In this document: piece after piece, positions 59,956 to 64,000 of the stretch
How the letters are laid out: each line of letters starts with the position of its first letter
Position numbering within the stretch: position 1 is the first letter of the stretch
DNA from: Parasponia andersonii
Taxonomy: Eukaryota; Streptophyta; Magnoliopsida; Rosales; Cannabaceae
NCBI GenBank assembly: GCA_002914805.1
Contig: JXTB01000156.1
Span: 586,835-650,834, forward strand
DNA length: 64,000 nt
Reading direction: 5' to 3'
Notes under the pieces: generated by a model
Told to the model about the DNA's origin: nothing
The model's database searches: none
The model's input: the letters and a program-made list of their open reading frames with translations, nothing else
Program-made: the position numbers and the translations under genes

Positions 59956-62549
59956 TCAATAGCTAGTTCTAAAGGGCTTATAAGTCTTGAGATCAAGAGC
60001 CACCCCAGCAAAAGATCCAACAGCAGCAGCTATGGAGATAAAGAGACACGTAACACTAAGTATCTGAAGTCCAAGCCATCTGGTAGTCCAAGGCCCAATC
60101 TTCTTCTGAGCAATGTACATCTCAATTGGGAAATAAACTGTCAGAGGCCAGAATCCGAAGGCTCCGAGTATTCCAACGACGTCGTTGAAGAAAGGCATGA
60201 GCATGGCTATAAGAGTAGTTATCATGACAAATATGGTCCTCCAAACCAACCGGAAAAAGTTGAGTTGAAAAATCCCAAAGAAGGGGATTGGTATGTCATA
60301 CTCTGCAGTCACAAAGTCACTCTTTGGCCATTTCTGGGCGCTCCATTTTTCCACAAAAGCAAACAGTGGCTGGCAAAAGACCTGCAGTAGCAAGTAGTTC
60401 ACAGTGTTGAGAACTGTTTGGTGGACTAGAAAATCAAGTGTTTATTGAGAAAATGAATTTAAAAACTGAAACTAAGAGTTGGGTTTTTTGCCAAATGGTG
60501 GAAGTTATTACCTGATAAGCACCAACGAGGTGGACAACAATAGCAACATTTGCTATGTCTAGTAGCCAGTAAGGGTTGTAGAATCCAAAACCGGTCAGAA
60601 GGTTTCCTGGTGAATCGTCGCCAAAGGCGGCATAACCAAAGCAGCCACAGAGCATATAGAACACTGTGGTGACTACTACACTCAGTAGAGTTGCCTTCTT
60701 CATGGTTTTGTGTTCTGCAGGTGGAGATTTAATTGTATCCTGCAGCCAAGAACGTCCTGTTAGTTTACCGGTTCTCTCAAAAGCTTAAACTAATACTTAA
60801 ACTGCGCAAACAATGGATTTATTTCGTGTAAAAAATATCGTCCTTTCAATGTTTGGGGATATATTTTCTTGTATTACTTCCATTCCAAGTACCTGAATTT
60901 CAACGAGGACTAAGGAGAAAGAGTATGCAAAAGCGATGGCTCCAAGAGCTTGCAGACTCCTCCACATCTTCTGTGTAGCAGTGACTGTCCCAGCCTTAGT
61001 TACTGTCCCTATGCTGATTCCCAGCAAACTTCCTTTAATGCTCCCATGTACTGCAAATGGAGAGTGAAAATTTTGAGCCAAGTTATTGATCAGAAAAGCT
61101 ACATGGTCTTGGAGTAGTCCATGTAGATAAAGATGTCTAGAGCTTATTCGTATATATATATATACCTGCAACTTTGGCTACTCCAAGACCAAGACCGATG
61201 GCGGAGTATGTGAATGACATGATGGCTGCAACTATGGAGAGCCACCATACGTGACTAAAATCTTGGATCTGAGAAAATATTATCTCCGTGATTCCAAATG
61301 TTATCATGTACCCGTTGCTTGACATGTGGCATGGATCTTTCCCTCCACTTTTGTGGAAGCAGTTTGATCTCTTTATGGCCCTGAACATAGGACACCAGAA
61401 ATAACGGCAAAATTGTAATATATCCATGTAGTTGATCCAACTTCAAGTTCCCTTTTCTCTGTTACAATAGTTGCTGTTTAAAAACTATTATTAACTCAAT
61501 TTACTGCTTCTCTGATTACTCACATCATACTGACTGATGCAGCAATTGTGTAACCAACTGCGACGCCAAACATATTAATGTACTGGATTAGACCGCATAT
61601 CATGACCCTTTTTCCACCTGCACCCCAAGATGGAATACTCTCATTATATTACAAAAAAGGCAAAGTAAAAGATTGAGATGTGAGACTATAGATTTATGCA
61701 TATCTCTTACCCAAGTTGGACTTGACAGCATCCATGTATGTGTAGTTTCTCTGACCAGTAACTGGATCACCGGTTCTGTAACACTGAGCAAGGAGGTTGG
61801 AAGTATAGAGATTTACAAAGGCAAAGAGTAACAAGACAGCTGGACCTGTAACCCAACCGAGCTGAGCTACTGCCCATGCCAAGGAAAGGACTCCTGACCC
61901 TATAACTGCAGTGATAATATGTGATGTTGCAGTCCAGAAAGTTCCTGCATGGAACCACCATTTACAATACAATTGCCTTGATATTAGATAATGAGCTAAG
62001 TTATAATACAAATTTTATAAACAGAGCTCACCATTAATAACTTGATTAAACATGATTTACTAATGAACTAGTCCTATAATTACAGAGTTTGTGTGAAATG
62101 TTAATACAAAAGGCTTAAGTACCATAAGAGTGGTGTTCTGTTCTGCAGCTTATTAAATCAAAGCTAATGTCGAAACCAGTTGTGCACTCCTATTTGAGTT
62201 CGTTTATAAGCCTTAAAAGAGCACTTCAAGCAGTTTGAAACTAGAAAGCCAAGTATAGTTGCAAATTTTGTACCCGTTCTCTTCAGGCGGCCATCATCAT
62301 CGAAGCACTTGGAATAGTTGGATTGAGGATTTATTGCTTCAGCCTCACTAGCTTTAGGTTGGACTTCAACTTGCAAGTAGTGCCTGATATCATGCCTCTC
62401 TTCTACCTGAGAATATAAACACATGGGGGTAATATAAGAAGGGAACACATATAGTTCTGCCACTAAGAAAGAGATATAGAGCCGAAGTCATGGCCTCTTA
62501 CAGCTCCATGATGGATCCTGCTTGGAAGAGTTCGACTCCTTGGCAACAT
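59956..62549 (-). CDS. Amino acid permease, AAP family
   Basis: Eight exons on the minus strand (62502-62549, 62274-62406, 61711-61944, 61524-61617, 61166-61380, 60893-61050, 60512-60739, 59956-60381) give 511 residues, all in phase. It starts MLPRSRTLPSRIHHG, a start shared by AAP2/AAP4-type proteins, and has NPQSNYSKCFDDDGRLKRTG before the first helix (HIITAVIGSGVLSLAWAVAQ). Conserved stretches include GDPVTGQRNYTYMDAV, MAIKRSNCFHKSGG, MLCGCFGYAAFGD, GFYNPYWLLDIAN, WPLTVYFPIEMYIAQKK and the end YKPFRTSY. The family has about 11 helices and imports neutral and acidic amino acids with protons across the plasma membrane. Exon 6 carries a six-residue insertion (residues 260-265) from a small tandem duplication. 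Which AAP number applies cannot be settled here. Confidence 0.95.
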
Positions 62550-62616
62550 CACTTAAATTGAGGTAGCAGAACAACCCAGAAATGTAGTCGCAGTAATGGA
62601 GAAAAAAGAGAGAGAA

Positions 62617-62688
62617 AGAGTGTGTGTGTGTGTGTGTGTGAGTGAGTGAGAGAGAGAGAGGGAGAGAGAGAGAGAGAGAGAGAGAGAA
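62617..62688. repeat. (GT)n/(GA)n compound microsatellite in the AAP 5' UTR
   Basis: About ten gt units are followed by gagtgagt and a long ga run. On the AAP-coding strand this is a CT-rich then CA-rich leader between the TATA box and the start codon. Confidence 0.9.
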
Positions 62689-62717
62689 GACTTGAGTACT
62701 TGAGAAAATGGAGTGGG

Positions 62718-62726
62718 ATTTTATAG
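62718..62726 (-). promoter_or_regulatory. Probable TATA box of the AAP gene
   Basis: On the minus strand ctataaaat lies about 170 bases upstream of the start codon, implying a 5' UTR of about 140 bases that includes the CT tract. Confidence 0.6.
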
Positions 62727-64000
62727 ATGAAGACAATGACTTTGATATGGTGCAACGCGTTTGGGAGCAATCGTGTATCACGCTTCCTCTTGTGCTAGTT
62801 CCAAATCCACGTGCTACCCTAAAGTTTGAATGGAGTTAAAAAGTAGAGTGTTTGTGTATCAATACTGATTCAGTTTCGAAAGTATCTGTATAAGGTTTCC
62901 CAAACAAGAATTTAAGGTAAATAAAAATAAAAAGTGATTTAGTTAGTAGCATAAAGCAACGTCTTTTTTGGGGTTGCCAAATTTTTAGAGCCTATAGTCC
63001 AAAGATATTAGCAGATAATGACATTGCAATATGCCAATGCTAATGGAAACATGGCATCATAACAGGGTCGACAATTTGAACAAATATCTAGAAAGTAACC
63101 CCAGAAAAAATCTACAAACGAATGATCAATACTATGTAGATGAGCATCAAAATAATTCTTTTCCTCATCTTGTAGTTTATCTTATCTTTGGTTTGGCTCA
63201 CAGAGAAGTATGAGTTAGTTAGTTATTTTAAGTTCTGTTATGGTATATCAGGCTGATGTCATCTTAATACTGGCATTACTAGAACAATCAGAATAAATAA
63301 TCCAACTTTGAAAAGTGAATACAGATACTCATCTTTAAGAGATGGGAAGTACACGAGAAATACCTTTTTCATATGCTTATTGTACAATATACCGTCCTTC
63401 TACACGTGTTTTTAACTAGTTAAAAGTTAAAAGCTGTTGAAACGAAGAGCTGGGGTGAAAAAGGTAGAGCCAAAAAAGGCAAAGCTGTATAAGTTGAGAC
63501 AACCCTTGAAATGGACGTGGACAATTATTGAAATGATTTCAAATCCCACGGAGAAAGAAACTAAACAAAACCAGACGCGTGGAGATAATAATAAGTAGAA
63601 AGCAATGTTAGTTACGGTTGCAACCTTACATGATAATTAATTTTTTTTTTTTAATCCTCCATAGTTCCATTATAGAGACATAATGTTCCTAACAAAAAGC
63701 TATTGCTTTTGGTAACCGAACTACACACAGAAAGTCACTTTATGAAAAAGGTTAAGGCATGACTTACAACTTATGCTATGTAGTCCCAAACGGTAGGAAC
63801 TAATCTTCATCCATCTACTTGGTTAACGGTTTCTCTCATTTACCATAATTCTTACGCACAATAAAAAAGGGTCCTAACAACGATGTCGTTTATTAGCCAT
63901 AGGCCATACTGACCATAGTACTTACAATAAACATGATAGTTTTCAACCGTCGTGATATTTTTTTAACAGCATTGTTATAACGCAGACCTTTTTCTTGTGA
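62727..64000. other. AAP upstream region to window end
   Basis: No further gene is visible. The frame at 63031-63213 has no recognisable similarity. The window ends in AT-rich intergenic sequence. Confidence 0.5.

Noticed and set aside
1-64000. CRISPR arrays, operons, phage or bacterial gene clusters
   Set aside because: None present; the sequence is eukaryotic with spliced genes and the repeats are transposons and microsatellites.

Overview
This is nuclear DNA of a flowering plant, almost certainly a eudicot. The genes have many GT-AG introns and the proteins are plant-specific families (group III ADF, SBT1 subtilase, PPR protein, ERD7-like protein, AAP-type amino acid permease). Intergenic DNA is AT-rich and holds Copia LTR retrotransposons and small DNA transposons. 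There are three runs of N (16414-16926, 27941-28332, 55281-55289), so this is a draft assembly. I cannot name the species.

Layout. 1-3.1 kb: cyclophilin CYP21-1-like gene (+). 5.0-7.9 kb: choline-transporter-like (CTL/SLC44) membrane protein (+). 8.4-8.65 kb: a stray copy of the RPN10 promoter and first exon. 9.3-11.4 kb: an eIF4A-like gene (-) with an open frame but damaged helicase motifs. 11.9-17.0 kb: a nearly complete Copia element with a 5-bp target duplication. 17.0-18.9 kb: unassigned DNA with one weak two-exon candidate and a degraded copy of the CTL 5' end. 18.9-25.1 kb: an older, badly decayed Copia element (-). 25.4-27.6 kb: a well-preserved eIF4A gene (-). 29.3-32.1 kb: RPN10 proteasome ubiquitin receptor (+). 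35.9-36.7 kb: ADF5/ADF9-type actin-binding protein (+). 36.7-45.5 kb: a gene-poor stretch with small inverted-repeat transposons, two of them with clear target duplications. 45.5-47.8 kb: intronless subtilase SBT1.6-like (+). 51.9-53.9 kb: a PPR pseudogene (-). 55.9-58.0 kb: ERD7-like senescence-domain protein (+). 60.0-62.5 kb: amino acid permease (-).

The genes do not form one pathway; this is ordinary plant gene order. From memory of the Arabidopsis map, CYP21-1, ADF9 and SBT1.6 are neighbours (At4g34960-34980), and RPN10 and a CTL gene are neighbours (At4g38630-38640). Here the CTL/eIF4A/RPN10 group lies between CYP21 and ADF. The most interesting structure is the local duplication: two eIF4A copies plus displaced 5' fragments of RPN10 and CTL, later split by two retrotransposons.

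No CRISPR array, operon, tRNA or rRNA gene was seen. I found no clearly new biological system; the notable points are the rearranged duplication, the motif-degraded eIF4A paralog and several small transposons.
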